A stretch of DNA of 64,000 nt from Synechococcus sp. UW179A. Its GTDB lineage: Bacteria > Cyanobacteriota > Cyanobacteriia > PCC-6307 > Cyanobiaceae. Positions 34,058 through 43,490 of the stretch are shown piece after piece. A program made the position numbers and the translations under genes. Position 1 is the stretch's first letter. The number at the start of each line of letters is the position of its first letter. The stretch spans positions 124,001-188,000 of the forward strand of contig NZ_UCNJ01000032.1 in assembly GCF_900473965.1 (NCBI RefSeq), given 5' to 3'. Below the pieces are notes generated by a model. That model worked only from the letters and a program-made list of their open reading frames with translations, was not told the DNA's origin and did no database searches.

Positions 34058-34246
34058 ATGACGAAAAAATGGACACGACATCCTGACGACATCACTCACC
34101 ACATGATTCGTGCTGCAGGGGTCTTTATCCTCGTAACTGGAACTTTTGTAACGTATTGGGTAATACGCGAAAACAAAAAAGATGTTTCGGTCCCCACTAT
34201 CGAGCCAATGACTCGTCACGAAATTCCGAAGGACTCACCTCGCTAA
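34058..34246 (+). CDS. Small membrane protein (62 aa)
   Basis: MTKKWTRHPDDITHHMIRAA, helix GVFILVTGTFVTYWVI, then a charged tail (RENKKDVSVPTIEPMTRHE). One membrane span. Not recognised. Confidence 0.6.
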   Translation: MTKKWTRHPDDITHHMIRAAGVFILVTGTFVTYWVIRENKKDVSVPTIEPMTRHEIPKDSPR

Positions 34247-34477
34247 ATCGAACGAATTCAATCAACTGTACAAGCAGAAGTGATCAACCCCAAGGCAAGC
34301 CAGGCTTCAGCAAGTCTGCTGTCTGGTCTCTACTACCAGCAAGCGCATCTGGCCAGACACCCTATCGGCCCAGAGCCAACATAACTTTTCATACTGCATG
34401 GACAAGCTGCAAAGACCCAACACATCGTGGTTCGTCAAAGCAAGAAGCTGGAGATCGATGCCTAGCCAATCGGCGCA

Positions 34478-34906
34478 TCACCTTGCTTCATCGAAAACGA
34501 GTGCATCAATCTCAGAACATTCTCCTTCAGTAATGATCGTGACCAAGATTTTATCGCTAGAGGCAACTGTATTCACAGAAAACTTCCCTGGAGGCTGTAT
34601 CCACACAGCACGATTGGCCTCAAATCTGAATCCATCGACTTCACCCTTACGCAAGTCTCTTATAACACCATCGACAATCTGAATATCCTCCCAGTCAGTT
34701 GCGCTAGCCCCCATACTTCTACTCTTTTCAAGATCAACCTTAAAAACAATCGATCCAGCTTTTGTGCTTTCTTCTAAGATCTTTTTAGTGTCCAAATCGG
34801 TTTTTGTATTGACAACTTCAACTTCGCAGTTTAAATGCAGATAATCGTCAGCGTAGGCAGCAGAAGCACAAAAGACAAGTACGCCAAGGAACGAGACGGC
34901 TTTCAA
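34478..34906 (-). CDS. Secreted hypothetical protein (142 aa)
   Basis: Signal MKAVSFLGVLVFCASAAYAD. The mature part starts DYLHLNCEVEVVNTKTDLDT and is beta-rich with two Cys (LNCEVE, EGECSE). Probably periplasmic. Not recognised. Confidence 0.7.
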   Translation of the reverse strand: MKAVSFLGVLVFCASAAYADDYLHLNCEVEVVNTKTDLDTKKILEESTKAGSIVFKVDLEKSRSMGASATDWEDIQIVDGVIRDLRKGEVDGFRFEANRAVWIQPPGKFSVNTVASSDKILVTIITEGECSEIDALVFDEAR

Positions 34907-34964
34907 AACAAAAACAACGAAGGATACAAAAGGAACAGTTCAGTGATTAGCAAAGAACAATGTT

Positions 34965-35216
34965 CTAAGTTTTCAGGCAGGTTTTACCCCAGTTAAACAT
35001 CAAAACCCAAAAGAAGACAGCGCCTCCCAAAGCGACTTTCCAGGTATGTCTCGAAAAGAAACCATCTCTCTCAATCTTTTTCGCTTTATTTTCATCAGTA
35101 CCATAGTTAGCGGCGAGGGTATGGACAAGTCCATACAACTGCAAGCAAATGGCAAGACCAACCACTCTTACGACTTCCGCAAACAACTGACTCATAACAG
35201 ACTTGGAATTCAACAA
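34965..35216 (-). CDS. Small membrane protein (83 aa)
   Basis: Helix EVVRVVGLAICLQLYGLVHT, a charged loop (GTDENKAKKIERDGF) and helix VALGGAVFFWVLMFNWG. Two spans. ATG at 35195 (MSQLFAEVV) is an alternative start. Not recognised. Confidence 0.6.
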   Translation of the reverse strand: MLNSKSVMSQLFAEVVRVVGLAICLQLYGLVHTLAANYGTDENKAKKIERDGFFSRHTWKVALGGAVFFWVLMFNWGKTCLKT

Positions 35217-35262
35217 AGGCTACCAACTGACCGACTAGGCTGATTGGGTAATTTTCAGGTCA

Positions 35263-35403
35263 ATGACTACAAACAGACTTTTACTGACCAGTTTGGCTCT
35301 AGGTGTTCTCGTAGGCCTACTAGCGATCGCTCAAGGAATGACAACCAACCCCAGCGAACAGAATGAAGCAATGCCAGCAACTGGCGCCTTCCAGGCGAAT
35401 TGA
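35263..35403 (+). CDS. Small membrane protein (46 aa)
   Basis: MTTNRLLLTSLALGVLVGLL, then AIAQGMTTNPSEQNEAMPAT: one helix or a signal peptide with a short polar tail. Lies 15 nt before the VanZ-like gene, so the two may be co-transcribed. Confidence 0.55.
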   Translation: MTTNRLLLTSLALGVLVGLLAIAQGMTTNPSEQNEAMPATGAFQAN

Positions 35404-35418
35404 AACCATAGAACGACA

Positions 35419-35784
35419 ATGAAGATTGATGCAATCAACACTATCCAAAAAAACTGGTTTATCATCAGCATCATCACTTTTACAAGTATCACAGTTCTAT
35501 CACTGGTTCAGCCAGAAGAACTAGCTGATGCTCCTGGATCAGACAAAACACATCACTTTATTTCATACGCAGTCCTGGCTTTTCCTGCATCTTTGCGAAG
35601 ACCAAGTGGATGGAAATACTTGATCCTATTTTTCGCCTTTTACAGCGGTCTGATCGAAGCAATTCAGCCGTACGTGAATCGCCAAGGAGAATGGCTCGAT
35701 TTTATTGCGAACATTTCAGGATTACTTCTTGGTTCTATACTTGCGCTATGGGCCAGGGAGCTTACTGCAAAAATTAGTGATTAA
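35419..35784 (+). CDS. VanZ-like membrane protein
   Basis: 121 residues, three to four helices. Carries the VanZ-type signature DKTHHFISYAVLAFP, then the IEAIQPYVNRQGEWLDFIAN region with its Glu, Gln, Arg and Asp residues and GLLLGSILA. VanZ proteins are small inner-membrane proteins of mostly unknown activity; one confers teicoplanin resistance. Follows a 46-residue ORF by 15 nt. Confidence 0.75.
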   Translation: MKIDAINTIQKNWFIISIITFTSITVLSLVQPEELADAPGSDKTHHFISYAVLAFPASLRRPSGWKYLILFFAFYSGLIEAIQPYVNRQGEWLDFIANISGLLLGSILALWARELTAKISD

Positions 35785-35863
35785 TTTCAACAAGAGACCG
35801 ACTGGAAAGCAATGACTCATTTGATGAATTTACACCGATGCTTACTTCAACCTCCTGGTCTAA

Positions 35864-36343
35864 TCAGTAACGAAAGTACTTAACCACTTCGCCCTTACCC
35901 TTCGCTCCTTGCTTATTCTTCCAGGCTTTAGTAATCACTGTTTTATTCTCATAACCGAGAACTTGTTCGTTAACACTGTCTTGTCTGCACCACCGGGCAG
36001 TGACTGCATGCTCAATCATTTCGCGGCCTTCCTGGTCTTCTTGAATTAACTCATCATAAAAATCAATCTGGAATGCTCTTGTTTCTGCTCGGAATCTATC
36101 GGCATCTCTGTAGGCGCCTAAATCCTCCTCTTCTATCTCATTCAACGCAATCTCCAACTCTTTCTCTCGGTCTGCCGGTTTAGATGGCTGCTCATCTCTG
36201 AAACTGGTAATCGTAACTTCAGCAGTCCTACTTCGCCACTCATCACAGGCTTCTTTTGCTTTCTGCTCAGATGGATAGCTGCATCCTGCTAGAACGAGCG
36301 CAAACAGGATAAAAGGGAGCCTCTGGATCATTTGCTGACTCAT
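35864..36343 (-). CDS. Lipoprotein (159 aa)
   Basis: Signal with lipobox LAGC at 18-21 (FILFALVLAGC), so Cys21 is probably lipidated. The mature part is charged with an acidic helix (ELEIALNEIEEEDLGAYRDA) and two further Cys. Probably attached to a membrane facing the periplasm. Not recognised. Confidence 0.75.
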   Translation of the reverse strand: MSQQMIQRLPFILFALVLAGCSYPSEQKAKEACDEWRSRTAEVTITSFRDEQPSKPADREKELEIALNEIEEEDLGAYRDADRFRAETRAFQIDFYDELIQEDQEGREMIEHAVTARWCRQDSVNEQVLGYENKTVITKAWKNKQGAKGKGEVVKYFRY

Positions 36344-36503
36344 TAATCTATTTTACATCAATACGGCAACATCAATGCATCAGCGACATGTTTACCAGAC
36401 AATCATTATCCCAAAGCAGAAAATCAAAACTTCTTAGCCGGCGGTCTGGATAAACAAGAAAAACTTAGCATGACTGAGAATAACTATTACCGATAGGAGG
36501 TAT

Positions 36504-36812
36504 CTAGTTTCTGATCCAACAGATTGCATATATACTGAGAATCAAAGTAAAAGAAACCATGCCAACTGTGCTCTTATAACGCATCCACTTTCTGTCCCAC
36601 TTGTAAGGGGCCATCAAAACAATCGAAGTAAGGCTAAAGAAAGCAAAACTCGCCAGAGACCAATGGGGCTTAAGATGGTGCAGCAAGAGGTAAACAGCAT
36701 GCGCAAGAAAGCAAAGCTGTGAAAAATAAGAGCTAAGGGCACCAAGATTATAGACAAGGGCTTTGTGAGAAATTGCAAATTTAAATAGCGAGTTTGGCTT
36801 CATTGCAATCAA
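36504..36812 (-). CDS. Membrane protein, three helices (102 aa)
   Basis: Hydrophobic segments LGALSSYFSQLCFLAHAVYL, LASFAFFSLTSIVLMA and MVSFTLILSIYAICWI with basic loops (KWDRKWMRYKST). ATG at 36803 (MKPNS) is an alternative start. Not recognised. Confidence 0.65.
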   Translation of the reverse strand: MIAMKPNSLFKFAISHKALVYNLGALSSYFSQLCFLAHAVYLLLHHLKPHWSLASFAFFSLTSIVLMAPYKWDRKWMRYKSTVGMVSFTLILSIYAICWIRN

Positions 36813-36902
36813 TTATTCATCAACAAAGCGACAAGATACAAATCTCTAAAGCAATCAAGACTAGCCAAATAGACGTGCAAAAGCCGAAGGGAGACCTCTG
36901 AG

Positions 36903-37580
36903 TCAAAGGTCAAGTTGATTCCAAAGCAATGAAACAAGAGCATCGGCGGCCAGTTGTTTATTGGATTCATACTGGCTGTGGGACTGTTCTGCATCCTGAG
37001 CATCGACATCTGTGACAGCAATTAAAATCTCAACTCGCGTCGATGAATCAATCACTCCTTTTCGCTGAAGCCAAGGAATAGATAGGGAATTGGATGAAAG
37101 CAGTACAGGGCGTTGACTGCATACTGGCTGCTCCAATCCGCTACTGAGCCAGCCAAGGTCATACAACATCATCGCTGGAGGTGGACCGTCGGTGCCAGTT
37201 CCCTTAACAGGAAAGCAGGAAGACTGAAACTGAATCTGTGTGATGCGATAAAGACTGTTGATCTTGGCAGTTCCAGGAACAGGAATTCCTCCGGTTTGCA
37301 GAGTGAGGAGACGTTCAGGCCGGTGCTGCTGGTAAAGATCCTCAATCAAGCGAATACATTGCCTGGGAAGATCGGATACACCATGATTCGAACAGCGCAG
37401 TAAAGGATGGACAAATAATATCTCACCAAGCTGATAAGCCCTAAAACGCGATCGCACAGGCAGTTGCTGAATTGGTAACTTTTCCGCTTCTAAACGGTTT
37501 TCAAGAGCATCGTAGGAATAGATATTCCAGTGAACTACTAATGCTTGAACAGGCGGCAGGGGGGGGGAGACAGGAATCAA
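36903..37580 (-). CDS. Hypothetical protein (225 aa)
   Basis: MIPVSPPLPPVQALVVHWNI, then FRAYQLGEILFVHPLLRCSN, PERLLTLQTGGIPVPGTAKI and RVEILIAVTDVDAQDAEQSH. Soluble with mixed composition and no signal or membrane helix. One of the longer unrecognised genes here. A run of seven G (37561-37567) lies near its start and could hide a frameshift. Confidence 0.65.
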   Translation of the reverse strand: MIPVSPPLPPVQALVVHWNIYSYDALENRLEAEKLPIQQLPVRSRFRAYQLGEILFVHPLLRCSNHGVSDLPRQCIRLIEDLYQQHRPERLLTLQTGGIPVPGTAKINSLYRITQIQFQSSCFPVKGTGTDGPPPAMMLYDLGWLSSGLEQPVCSQRPVLLSSNSLSIPWLQRKGVIDSSTRVEILIAVTDVDAQDAEQSHSQYESNKQLAADALVSLLWNQLDL

Positions 37581-37990
37581 TTTAACAGTTTAGAACAAAG
37601 AACTCGAAGGGAAAGAGCATGCGACTGATGACAAACATATCAAAGCCGCGCAGTGAATGGCCATCCTGACCATAACTTATGTGCACAAGATGGTTTTGCG
37701 TAGAAGAGCAAGAAAAAAAGTCATGCTGTAAATGATTCAACAGGATCTCAACGAACAAGATTAATCGTTTCGAGCTTCACGCACAAAACTAGACCACTGA
37801 CAGCTGGCAGCCGTTCTGAAAATAAAAATGGAATCTCTGAAGGGTGACGACTCGCTCCAAGAGCTCCAAAGGATGACCAACCCACTAAGCAGCTTTAGAT
37901 TTTGCCAGTGCAACTGTTGATTACAGCGGCAATCGCTATCGATGTGCTTCTGGCTAACTGGATCGGCTTTTTATTTCACGGTTTGTTCCC
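37581..37990. other. Intergenic, no gene seen
   Basis: About 400 bases without a convincing frame. Confidence 0.35.
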
Positions 37991-38206
37991 ATGAGATTGA
38001 CCCATGCTTGGCCGTCTTCATTCGATGCTCTCAGCCGTTTCGTTTATTCGTTCAGCTCGGTCGAAAGCCCGCCAGACGTTGAGAGTGATTGGGATGAATG
38101 TAGTAGCAGTTGCTGTGTGCCTGAAAAACCTGATACAACAAGCCTCAACCAGCTGAGCCAAGCCCTACCGAGAGTGGCTGGGTTTTTGGTGGTTATGCAA
38201 ACATGA
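37991..38206 (+). CDS. Possible small protein (71 aa)
   Basis: MRLTHAWPSSFDALSRFVYS, then an acidic middle with three Cys (DWDECSSSCCVPEKPD) and a weakly hydrophobic end. Composition is only moderately protein-like. Confidence 0.35.
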   Translation: MRLTHAWPSSFDALSRFVYSFSSVESPPDVESDWDECSSSCCVPEKPDTTSLNQLSQALPRVAGFLVVMQT

Positions 38207-38340
38207 CCGCAACGGAACGGTTAATCACGAAGCTAAATCAACGAATACACTCCAACAACTGCAACCTATACCCAGAACATGCGACCGTTTCTGGGATCAT
38301 CTGATCGGATTCAGCTTGGAGAAACGGCTTAGCTTCTCCC

Positions 38341-38730
38341 ATGTTCTGGAATTTAAAACTTGAAATGGACGGGCTGTTGATGGAATCCGACTTACACAAG
38401 ACAGCAGCCGCAGCAAGGGAATCGCTTATCGCTTTTGCTGTGATGTGGATTCGCGCCAATTGCACCGAGGATGAACGCACCCGCATGGAGTGGATCAGCA
38501 ACGCCGATCTCAAAAAGGACAGTTCGTTTGGCTGCGAGACCAGCGAAGAGCACAACCAACGGCTAGAAACAGTGCTCGGTCAAGCGGCTGATGGGGTCAT
38601 CGCTGTTCTCGTTGATCATTGGGGTGTCACTTCAATCAGGAACTCTGTTCATACGTACAACGAAACTGATCAATCTGAATCCACAGAGCGAGCGCGCTCA
38701 ATAATCAATGGCTCAGGTTTGAGGTCTTGA
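38341..38730 (+). CDS. Hypothetical protein (129 aa)
   Basis: MFWNLKLEMDGLLMESDLHK, then AAARESLIAFAVMWIRANCT, MEWISNADLKKDSSFGCETS and VLGQAADGVIAVLVDHWGVT. Soluble, helical. ATGs at 38365 and 38380 are alternative starts. Not recognised. Confidence 0.55.
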   Translation: MFWNLKLEMDGLLMESDLHKTAAAARESLIAFAVMWIRANCTEDERTRMEWISNADLKKDSSFGCETSEEHNQRLETVLGQAADGVIAVLVDHWGVTSIRNSVHTYNETDQSESTERARSIINGSGLRS

Positions 38731-38742
38731 GTACCAACAGTT

Positions 38743-38928
38743 TCAAAGATGGTGGGTACCGAAACAGCTCAGCAAAGCCTCGCCCCAACCGTCGTTGTGA
38801 TCTAGACGATCCGCTTTCAGATTCTTTTTTTGATCAGCCTGCATTTTCATCATTGTGGCCTCAGTGAACACCTGACCCCTGTCCTGGGCAAGGTTCACTT
38901 CATGCACCGGCAGAGTTGTCGTAGTCAT
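38743..38928 (-). CDS. Small protein under leader B (61 aa)
   Basis: MTTTTLPVHEVNLAQDRGQV, then FTEATMMKMQADQKKNLKAD. Hydrophilic, with one Cys near the end. The Thr-rich start after ATG resembles that of hli (MTTATLL), the other leader B gene. Function unknown. Confidence 0.55.
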   Translation of the reverse strand: MTTTTLPVHEVNLAQDRGQVFTEATMMKMQADQKKNLKADRLDHNDGWGEALLSCFGTHHL

Positions 38929-39032
38929 GGGTAGCTCCGATAGGGACGTTTTCGGTCTATTGCCACGGAATGTCGCTCGCGAGATGGGAGAACCGCACTA
39001 CCAGGTACGGTTTCAGGACCTTCCTTATTAGG
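38929..39032 (-). promoter_or_regulatory. Leader B, copy 4
   Basis: On the minus strand: GGAAGGTCCTGAAACCGTAC, then CTGGTAGTGCGGTTCTCC, a variable middle, and GTCCCTATCGGAGCTACCC before ATGAC. TCC pairs with GGA around the SD. Confidence 0.65.
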
Positions 39033-39077
39033 CGTTATGCAGCAAAGTGAATTTGTCCAAACTTGGAGGCCGCAACT

Positions 39078-39215
39078 GTGATTGGACAAACCAGGCTGTA
39101 TTGCACCAAAGGCAAAGGATTCCGTCTCGTTGAAGTGCCCACAAAACACGCTTCAGATGAGGCTAAAAGGCTCAAGGAGCAAGGCTGGGCAATTGATGCT
39201 GCCATCCCTGTTTAA
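39078..39215 (+). CDS. Small basic protein (45 aa, GTG start)
   Basis: GTG start with SD GGAGG 8 nt upstream. MIGQTRLYCTKGKGFRLVEV, then PTKHASDEAKRLKEQGWAID. A short beta-alpha unit, complete in itself. The SD and composition favour a real gene. Confidence 0.55.
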   Translation: MIGQTRLYCTKGKGFRLVEVPTKHASDEAKRLKEQGWAIDAAIPV

Positions 39216-40092
39216 GAGCCAGGCTGGCTGCTCAAATTGGTCGTGATCGGACAAACCTTCAAGCAGGTTGATGCTCGTTGCCATCGCTGCCACTGAAGTC
39301 TTTACGCAGCATGAGTTCAGGCTTCAAATAAATTGAATAATCGAAGAAACCAATGAGGTGGCGCAAAAACTCAAGAGTTACCGATTCTCCATTAAATCTT
39401 GATTAAGACAGGTGCAGAGACATGGCAACTAAATGCGAATTATAATTGAATCAACTTCCTACCAAGACGAAAGAGAACACCCCTTCTACAGGTTAATCGG
39501 CTAGTCCCAATAATCCCAAACCAAATTGTTCAGAAGATTTATCCCACAATAAAAATCCGAATATTCCCACCTAGAAACTGTATTTCACACGCCTTGAGTA
39601 GGGGGATTTCATAGATCCTTTCGGCGAGAGGCAAATACGACACATCAGGGTTTGCGCAACCGTGGTATTAATCCAGCATCGCTTAAGAACACTCATTCAA
39701 AACGTTAATTCCAGAGACATTCATCCTGTCTCCCAATCATCAACAACTGACAGTCGCGTGAAGGCACGACTTGGAATGGTTGTGTTTTGGGTTTTAGCCC
39801 TGCAAAGAAATCAGCACGAGCGATCACCATTACTCACCTATGGGGTGTGCGAACGGACTAGAAACGCTTTATCGCTTCGGTAGATAGCAGTGGCGTCCTA
39901 AGAGAGAGAGGTCACAATGCATTGCATAGCTCTCGATGTGACATTGAAATCGCCTTCAACCACCAAGAAAAGCCGCTGCGCTGAAGAGGCATGGGTCGTC
40001 GCAAAAACCCCATAAACCCGCTTCGCAACATTTGACTGTTTACAGACCGTTACATACAGGCTATATTGACACGTAAATTCATATTAAATGCA
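39216..40092. other. Sparse stretch, no clear gene
   Basis: ORF 39662-39883 has poor composition. A 32-codon ORF near 39918 (MHCIALDVTLKSPSTTKKSR) is too short to judge. Confidence 0.35.
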
Positions 40093-40218
40093 ATGGCTGC
40101 TCAAAAAGGCTCAATCCAGGCAACTTCAGCCATGAATTACGAAGAACTTCTCGAGGAAATGGAAAAGCTCGATATCGCCGATCTGCTCTTGATTCATCGC
40201 AGAGTCGCTATACGTTAA
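40093..40218 (+). CDS. Small helical protein (41 aa)
   Basis: MAAQKGSIQATSAMNYEELL, then EEMEKLDIADLLLIHRRVAI. The second half is a strongly amphipathic helix. It may be the start of a truncated longer protein. Promoter-like TATATTGACACG upstream is not placed precisely. Confidence 0.4.
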   Translation: MAAQKGSIQATSAMNYEELLEEMEKLDIADLLLIHRRVAIR

Positions 40219-40681
40219 AGCACGATGATTCAGTAGAAAAGCGCAAAAAACTCATAAAAACTCTTAGAATTTTCATCCCATAGCAATCATGAATAATTAA
40301 AACAAGTTACTGCTAATTATCTGGACTAAATTGGGTGAATACTAGTTCCATCTTTTCTAAAAAGTCAATACCACCAACCCAAACCCTCGTTAAAATTTAA
40401 AACTAATTTTTTGGAATCGTATATGAATGTATCACGTATAAAATGCACTTTGCAACCAAAAACTCATGAACGTTTTGCCACTCAACTGCGGCTCAGTGCC
40501 ATAAGCCGATCAAAAGCTTGATTGCTCACACAAAGACTGCCTGTAAAGGCTGCCTTACTGAGACCAGTCAGAAGAGGCACCGCAGGTCAAATCAGCAAAA
40601 AGTTTCCTCGAACTCAACTGAGCGCGAAAGGGTGAGCATTGAGCTTCACCACAGCAGCTGAATCGATTGCTGAACTACCGG
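40219..40681. other. AT-rich intergenic, no gene seen
   Basis: About 460 bases, AT-rich in the first part. Confidence 0.35.
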
Positions 40682-40861
40682 TCAACGGCGGACAGTGGTC
40701 TTTTGAGCATGCTTGACAGGGCGCTGACGACTTTTCAGCGCCTTGAGCATCCCCTTTTCAAGCGAAGTCAGCTTGGGTGAAGTCTCATGCAGCGCAGCCC
40801 TGGCCCGCTCTTTGGCGGCATCCATGAACCGCTCTGTCTTGTCCTTCGCTTCAAATGCCAT
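40682..40861 (-). CDS. Small basic protein (59 aa)
   Basis: MAFEAKDKTERFMDAAKERA, then SPKLTSLEKGMLKALKSRQR. Helical and Lys/Arg-rich; may bind nucleic acid. SD GGAGG lies upstream of ATG 40861; an in-frame ATG at 40882 overlaps it. Not recognised. Confidence 0.5.
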   Translation of the reverse strand: MAFEAKDKTERFMDAAKERARAALHETSPKLTSLEKGMLKALKSRQRPVKHAQKTTVRR

Positions 40862-40976
40862 GATCTTCGATCGGTCCTCCATCAAAAATTACACATACAA
40901 ATCGAAGCTGTCCTCAAATCCATCGATTTATCTCGAACTGGAGCTGGACGGTGTGCTGAGCAATTTGCCAAACGAA

Positions 40977-41175
40977 ATGGCCTTGCTTCATCAGGCATAC
41001 GCGCCAGCACTGAAAGAGCAAAGAGTTCGTCGAGACCTTGATCAGGCCAAGTGAACATGAACTTGCTGAGCAACAGAACCCTTGACCCAGCAAGTCTGCG
41101 GAAGCCATCAGAGAAGCAGACGAGATCAGAGCACATGGGGAACCGAGCAAGGCCGGTTCTCAACAAAGCTCTTGA
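40977..41175 (+). pseudogene. Degraded small gene (frameshift and stop)
   Basis: MALLHQAYAPALKEQRVRRD, DLDQAK, then one extra base, EHELAEQQNP, TGA, PSKSAEAIREADEIRAHGEP and a stop. Charged helical composition holds across the breaks. Low certainty. Confidence 0.3.
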
Positions 41176-41303
41176 CAGGCAGTTGGCAAGATCCATACTC
41201 AGAACGGTGATGAGCATAAAGTTGCTTATCACCAGTCATTGCTGAAATAAATATCTACAATAAAGAATACTAACAAGCATCTGAAAAACTGAGCGAGCGA
41301 TTG

Positions 41304-41480
41304 TCAGGAAGACAAGCCCAAAGAAGAATTCTCCGTACGTTGCCCAGAACGAAGTAACTTCACCCAAGCCTGACCAAGGATGGTGGCCTTTCTTGTATCA
41401 ACGCGACCAAGATCAGGGTCCTCAGGGAATTCAAGCCTGTCAACCGCAAGCAAATCATTTCTTTCCTCGTTGGTGAGCAT
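41304..41480 (-). CDS. Small hypothetical protein (58 aa)
   Basis: MLTNEERNDLLAVDRLEFPE, then DPDLGRVDTRKATILGQAWV. Soluble, charged; good composition and distinct from the overlapping 41360-41587 ORF, which is its shadow. No clear SD. Confidence 0.55.
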   Translation of the reverse strand: MLTNEERNDLLAVDRLEFPEDPDLGRVDTRKATILGQAWVKLLRSGQRTENSSLGLSS

Positions 41481-41909
41481 ACGGATTGACTTAGAAGAAC
41501 TCCATTATAGACAAGAGAATCGGAGCAAATGTGATGGCAATAGATAACTCGCCCGAGACCATCAGTGCAATCAAGGGATAGGTCCATGATGAAGAACCAG
41601 CTATCATTGAGGAATGAAGTAATAGACTGAAGTATTCAGCCAAAGCAACCGCGCATCACAAGAACGTGAATTGAATATTCAAAAGTGAACGTGACACGAT
41701 TGTCATTACTGGGCGGCGGAGATGGTTAGAGACTATCCAAGCTTTCAAAACAAAACCAAACGAAGGAAAGCGTGGCAACAAAGTCCAAAAAAACAATCAT
41801 CGAATAAGTCCTAATGCTTATGGACCACGCCGACTCAAGACCTTAGAAAGCACGTAACGCCTTTGGCGAAATGAGAGTGTGAGGTTCTTATCAGCAGAGC
41901 TGGAGAACC
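41481..41909. other. Intergenic, no gene seen
   Basis: About 430 bases without a convincing frame; the DUF3104 gene follows. Confidence 0.35.
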
Positions 41910-42188
41910 ATGCCAACAAGCAATGACCGTCCACCATTTATCGGGGTGAAAGCCGGAGACTTCGTTCTTGTGCAGTCAACTCTGAATCCTGAGCCCACGG
42001 ATACAAATTGGTGGATTGGCTTGATTATTGGCTATCCGGATCAATTCAGAGAAATACATGGTGTTACGATGCTAAACATTGTTGATACCGATAGTGGGGA
42101 AATACGACAAGTCAATGCCGAACAAACAACACGCCTAAGCCTTGCAGGGATGGAACACAATAAGGTTGTTCCACTCATACGAGGCTGA
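41910..42188 (+). CDS. DUF3104-like protein (92 aa)
   Basis: FIGVKAGDFVLVQSTLNPEP, TNWWIGLIIGYPDQ, VTMLNIVDTDSGEIRQVNAE. Matches the picocyanobacterial DUF3104 pattern: GDFVxV, WWxGxVI, then a (F/L)xVxDxDxGxIxxVN strand. SH3-like beta barrel is plausible. A second member is at 53908. Function unknown. Confidence 0.7.
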   Translation: MPTSNDRPPFIGVKAGDFVLVQSTLNPEPTDTNWWIGLIIGYPDQFREIHGVTMLNIVDTDSGEIRQVNAEQTTRLSLAGMEHNKVVPLIRG

Positions 42189-42238
42189 ATAACAATGGTT
42201 GCTTTTCCAGCAATGGAAACTTAATGAAAATATGATAG

Positions 42239-42376
42239 ATGCGTAGCCAGGTTGAAAATGACACCAAAAATCGCATAGGTCAACTGATCTTAGTTCTGAA
42301 CATAGTATTTCTCATTGCACTGTTAGCCCTGATGATCTCATGGGCCATCAAGAGTGGAAAAAGCAAACAACATTGA
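42239..42376 (+). CDS. Small membrane protein (45 aa)
   Basis: MRSQVENDTKNRIGQLILVL, then NIVFLIALLALMISWAIKSG. One long helix. Its end overlaps the start of 42340-42705 in another frame. The two may be parts of one gene split by a frameshift at the run GGAAAAAGC near 42357. Confidence 0.5.
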   Translation: MRSQVENDTKNRIGQLILVLNIVFLIALLALMISWAIKSGKSKQH

Positions 42377-42705
42377 CGCAGGAATTCGAAAGATGCACGG
42401 AACAAGAGCCGTTCAAAAGATCATCACAAACAAATAATCCGCAAACAATACTGGAAGCCAAAGACCTTCAGAAATATTTTGATGAATTCAATCAAATCTT
42501 CGATGCAACAGGATTACCACCAATCTGGAATGGACAAAAGCTTCTTCCTTGGAAGCAATACCACCAGGAATCGATCCAGGTTGTCCAGGGGTGTCATGAA
42601 AAACTTGGGGTCACGCGACCACAACATGAACTACATGGTTCATACTCCAAGCCGGTATGGGATCCAAATTCAAAAATTTGGCAACCTGAACAATCTCCAA
42701 CCTAA
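42340..42705 (+). CDS. Hypothetical protein (121 aa)
   Basis: Hydrophilic: TTLTQEFERCTEQEPFKRSS, ILEAKDLQKYFDEFNQIFDA and TGLPPIWNGQKLLPWKQYHQ. No signal of its own; if joined to 42239-42376 it would be anchored by that helix and be about 155 residues. Not recognised. Confidence 0.5.
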   Translation: MGHQEWKKQTTLTQEFERCTEQEPFKRSSQTNNPQTILEAKDLQKYFDEFNQIFDATGLPPIWNGQKLLPWKQYHQESIQVVQGCHEKLGVTRPQHELHGSYSKPVWDPNSKIWQPEQSPT

Positions 42706-42900
42706 GCTCAAATCGTGGAGAAATCAAAGTGAACGTGGGATATTTACAGCAGGTCATCTTTAGTGAGCAAACCACTAACACCACCTCATCAAAACCTGTG
42801 ATTTTATGGTTAAACAGTCAGCAGCTCATTGCAATGTTCGAATGATGCAAACGATGGTGTGCGCTGAAGCAACGGCAAGCAATACAACAAAGGCATGATC

Positions 42901-43461
42901 ATGGAAGTGAAGCTCGGTGAGGGTCCGTTGACAATCAACATTCAGCCTCTGGCAGGCCTCACCGAAACCCAACGCCTTGGGCTGCGTGACGTACTAGTGG
43001 ATGTGAGCAATGCTAGGGCCTGGTCATGGGAGCTGCCGGTCCTTCTTCGAAATCGGTGCTGGCTACGCCTCGACCGCATACAGCTCAACCAACTGTTGCG
43101 ATACATTCCCCCAGATGGACGCGATGAGGCACCTGAACTGACGCACTACCAGCAACTCATCGCAGAGGGAAGCGATCCATTACTGGCTCAACAGAGGTGC
43201 TGGCAGGAGTTTGGAATGGACGATTGTCAACGAGCCCTGCATGAATACTGGCAGAGTCGCGACAACACAAACCATGGTTGGACTGCACAGCGATATCGCG
43301 AACTTGTGAGCCTTTACCGAGAGCACATAGAACAAGGGGTGGCAACTGTACCGATGCTCGTACTAGCGCGCCAAGAAACCACCGAGAAACACCAGATCCA
43401 CTGGATTACAGAAACTACTCCAGTTAAAGGCTCAGCGGATACAAAACCCTGCTGTTGCTGA
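42901..43461 (+). CDS. Hypothetical protein (186 aa)
   Basis: MEVKLGEGPLTINIQPLAGL, LRDVLVDVSNARAWSWELPV, LLAQQRCWQEFGMDDCQRAL and RYRELVSLYREHIEQGVATV. Soluble, helical, ending in three Cys (KPCCC), which could bind metal. ATG 42901 preferred over 42895. Converges with the propeller gene, stops 29 nt apart. Not recognised. Confidence 0.65.
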   Translation: MEVKLGEGPLTINIQPLAGLTETQRLGLRDVLVDVSNARAWSWELPVLLRNRCWLRLDRIQLNQLLRYIPPDGRDEAPELTHYQQLIAEGSDPLLAQQRCWQEFGMDDCQRALHEYWQSRDNTNHGWTAQRYRELVSLYREHIEQGVATVPMLVLARQETTEKHQIHWITETTPVKGSADTKPCCC

Positions 43462-43490
43462 GGCAAAACATGCTGGGATCATTAATATTC

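Noticed and set aside
41051-41245. 64-codon plus-strand ORF
   Set aside because: Frame competes with a better-composed broken frame at 40977-41175; neither is strong.
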